NCBI GenBank assembly: GCA_029866155.1
Contig: JARWZW010000068.1
Location: forward strand, 1 to 64,000
DNA: 64,000 nucleotides
Origin: Caulobacter sp.
GTDB lineage: Bacteria > Pseudomonadota > Alphaproteobacteria > Caulobacterales > Caulobacteraceae
Reading direction: 5' to 3'
In this document: piece by piece, positions 62,283-64,000 of the stretch
Numbering within the stretch: position 1 is the first letter of the stretch
How the letters are laid out: every line of letters starts with the position of its first letter
Made by a program: the position numbers and the translations under genes
Notes under the pieces: model-generated
Seen by the model: the letters and a program-made list of their open reading frames with translations, nothing else
What the model was told of the DNA's origin: nothing
Database searches by the model: none

Positions 62283-63194
62283 TTGTCCGAAATCTACCGT
62301 TCAGCTGGCATTTCCTGTCGCTCGACACACGTGAACAACGAAGTGTTGGTGATTTCAGTATCAATCAGACCAAATCCAAACTTAGATGCACCTGGCTGGT
62401 TAAGTCGTGTATGCCAAAGAGATGGATATTCGGCTCTTGATATTTTGAACGCTCGGCGACTGGATTTTCCACGCGAAGAGGTCAGCACGCTACTCCCTAC
62501 CGTCTACAATTTCGCAAAAAACTACAAAAAAGTATTGATTTATGGACACAGCATTGCAGCCTATGCAGCTCTAAATTTCGCACCGTTCGTAGGCGCAAAG
62601 ATTGCAGTCGCGGCATCGCCTTTGTTTTCGCCCGACCCTGCCAAGGTTCCGTTTGAACGCCGCTGGCAAACGGAACGGCGCCTGCCCAAAGGATTCGCGT
62701 GGGACAATATGGTCCAGAGCTTGAATAATCTCGATCACGCGTATCTTCTGTATGATCCACATGACGACGATGACCATCACGTCAAGGCAATTTTAGAGGT
62801 TTCTCCATCTGTAACTCTGATAAAAATACCTTTCGGCGGTCACCCTGTGAGCACAGTACTTGCTGTCAACGGAAATATTTTCAAACTAATTGCCGATATT
62901 GCCCATGATCGGTTCAATCCAAAGATTTTTCGCTCAATAATTAGAGAAAGCCAAAGGCAATCACCGCGCTACTTCGAGACATTGGCGAAGAAGCAACCCC
63001 GAATACGCGATGAATTAAGAGTCCGCCTCCTCGAAAAGGGCCTCCAATTTCAACATTCCGCAACTCCCAGCTACCTCAAAAAGCTCATCCCCCCCTTAAT
63101 TCGACAAGGTCGAGTTAGGGAGGCAAAGGATTATGCCGACTTGGCCGTGATTGCTGGCGCAGCCCGTGCAGACGTGGACAAATTACTATTATAG
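62283..63194 (+). CDS. Alpha/beta-hydrolase-like protein, AT-rich, likely acquired
   Basis: This 303-residue product begins at TTG. Its central core has KVLIYGHSIAAYAALNFA, a GHS-I-A nucleophile-elbow motif as in alpha/beta hydrolases, and a later FGGHPVSTVL containing a possible catalytic His. Asp candidates lie around DPHDDDDHH. Base composition is clearly AT-richer than the rest of the window, and codon use differs, so transfer is likely. Its 5' neighbour is AT-rich and its 3' neighbour is an IS3-type element. The function is not recognised. Confidence 0.6.
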   Translation: MSEIYRSAGISCRSTHVNNEVLVISVSIRPNPNLDAPGWLSRVCQRDGYSALDILNARRLDFPREEVSTLLPTVYNFAKNYKKVLIYGHSIAAYAALNFAPFVGAKIAVAASPLFSPDPAKVPFERRWQTERRLPKGFAWDNMVQSLNNLDHAYLLYDPHDDDDHHVKAILEVSPSVTLIKIPFGGHPVSTVLAVNGNIFKLIADIAHDRFNPKIFRSIIRESQRQSPRYFETLAKKQPRIRDELRVRLLEKGLQFQHSATPSYLKKLIPPLIRQGRVREAKDYADLAVIAGAARADVDKLLL

Positions 63195-63279
63195 ACCCCC
63201 CATACCATACATGAAATTATAGGATTTAATCCAGTAATATTATCAAAATTATCAATTAATGGGCATTTCGCCATGACAC

Positions 63280-63423
63280 TTGTGTCTTCCAAATTCGTCC
63301 ATAAAGGAAATTAGTTATCAATTTCCGAAATGGACAAGGCAATGTATTCAAGGATTCGACTTCTATTCAGACTTCAGAATTGAAGGCACACGATCTCTGT
63401 GGCCGCTGCTTACAAACCGGCCT
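63280..63423 (+). pseudogene. Possible gene fragment truncated near the IS end
   Basis: A protein-like frame starting at TTG (63280) reads EISYQFPKWTRQC, then GFDFYSDFRIEG, before entering the C-rich end of the IS at about 63423. Composition is AT-rich like the preceding gene. It could be the start of a gene disrupted by the insertion, or chance. Support is weak. Confidence 0.25.
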
Positions 63424-64000
63424 GTGACGTGCCCCCCCCCTGAAACTCGTCCAGAAATAACTAGAGTTCGCCACAGGATTGAGGGTCCCCCCGGAATCTC
63501 CCCCAGTCTGAAGGTGAGCATCCGGGCGTCATCCAGCCCAGGGATGTGTGAGGACGGCTCTCGTTGTAGTGCCGTCGCCACGCCTCGATCTTGGCCCTGG
63601 CGTCGGCCAGAGACAAGAACCAATGGGTGTTCAGGCATTCGTCTCGGAGACGCCCGTTAAAGCTTTCGACGAAGGCGTTTTCGGTAGGTTTGCCCGGCCT
63701 GGAGAAGTCCAGGGTCACCCCGTTCTCGTAGGCCCAGCGATCAAGCGCCCTGGAGATGAACTCGGGGCCTTTGTCGACGCGGATGGTCCTGGGCGCGCCG
63801 CGGATTTCGGCGATCCTCTTCATGGCCTCAACGACCTGTTCACCTCGAATGCCTTGGTCGACATCGATCGCCAGGGCCTCGCGGGTGAAAGCATCGACTA
63901 CGGTCAGCGCCCGCAGGCGCCGGCCGTCGAACAGCGCGTCCGATACAAAGTCCATCGACCAAAGTTGGTTAGGCGCTCCAGGCCCCGGCTGCCGCTCGCG
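63423..64000 (-). mobile_element. IS3-family insertion sequence, incomplete at window edge
   Basis: The transposase at 63461 continues beyond the right edge. The likely terminal sequence inside the window begins near 63423-63425 with TGTGACGTGCC followed by a run of C. Only one end is visible, so terminal repeats and any target duplication cannot be compared. Confidence 0.6.
63461..64000 (-). CDS. IS3-family transposase (orfB, DDE), C-terminal part
   Basis: The product continues past the right edge. In the visible part, [15 protein letters not shown] contains the first catalytic Asp, [11 protein letters not shown] the second, and [15 protein letters not shown] the Glu, giving the complete D-D-E triad. 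The C-terminus [12 protein letters not shown] is typical of IS3 members. No frameshift is seen in the visible part. The upstream orfA that normally makes the fused product by frameshifting would lie outside. Confidence 0.88.
   Translation of the reverse strand, partial: RERQPGPGAPNQLWSMDFVSDALFDGRRLRALTVVDAFTREALAIDVDQGIRGEQVVEAMKRIAEIRGAPRTIRVDKGPEFISRALDRWAYENGVTLDFSRPGKPTENAFVESFNGRLRDECLNTHWFLSLADARAKIEAWRRHYNESRPHTSLGWMTPGCSPSDWGRFRGDPQSCGEL

Noticed and set aside
1-64000. CRISPR arrays, tRNA or rRNA genes
   Set aside because: No spaced direct repeats, cloverleaf-like sequences or rRNA motifs were recognised by reading; a dedicated search could still find a missed tRNA.

Overview
This GC-rich window reads as chromosomal DNA of a Caulobacterales-type alphaproteobacterium (Caulobacter or Phenylobacterium relative). 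The main evidence is the divergent fliX / flgI-cheL-flbY arrangement with a sigma54-type promoter and CtrA-like and FlbD-like sites, a second full CtrA-type box (TTAA-N7-TTAA) before a LytM-factor gene, an alphaproteobacterial SOS box (GTTC-N7-GTTC) before uvrA, and the single-cysteine form of DksA. No rRNA, tRNA or CRISPR was recognised.

Region 1 (1-20035) is a surface-polysaccharide locus. It holds a priming sugar transferase, two related family-2 glycosyltransferases, and an overlapping heptose cassette (transaldolase-like protein, two sugar-1-P nucleotidyltransferases, GmhB-like phosphatase, GmhA-like isomerase, two HddA-like GHMP kinases). A Tat-exported GH10 enzyme, two WecG/TagA glycosyltransferases (one cut by the left edge), a UDP-glucose dehydrogenase and a further glycosyltransferase follow. 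Embedded in it is a 1009-residue NRPS-like protein (acetoacetyl-CoA-synthetase-like adenylation domain, carrier, thioesterase) divergent from a phosphopantetheinyl transferase. An M48 lipoprotein, a DUF3617-like lipoprotein and a PPP-family phosphatase lie between.

Region 2 (20096-29098) is mostly housekeeping: an exported beta-carbonic-anhydrase-like protein, aminopeptidase P, two acyl-CoA dehydrogenases, small secreted and thioesterase-fold proteins, a retropepsin-like protease, gltX and dksA. Region 3 (29193-31670) is the flagellar group. Region 4 (31693-46581) holds a ParA-like ATPase, a TetR/thioesterase pair with a palindromic operator, uvrA, three paralogous multi-pass membrane proteins around a GST and a small secreted protein, a PepSY protein, trmFO and an S9 peptidase.

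Region 5 (45913-56103, mostly minus strand) contains yajC-secD-secF followed by homologues of the mitochondrial complex I assembly factors NDUFAF3 and NDUFAF6 with a PuuD-like membrane gene between them, then serS-surE-pcm and a degenerate LysM/LytM factor. Region 6 (56221-59786) has two tandem paralogous cassettes (small membrane protein, ECF sigma, membrane anti-sigma candidate) leading into panB, which appears to start at CTG. The right end (62283-64000) is an AT-richer accessory patch: an alpha/beta-hydrolase-like gene, a possible gene remnant, and an IS3-family transposase cut by the window edge.
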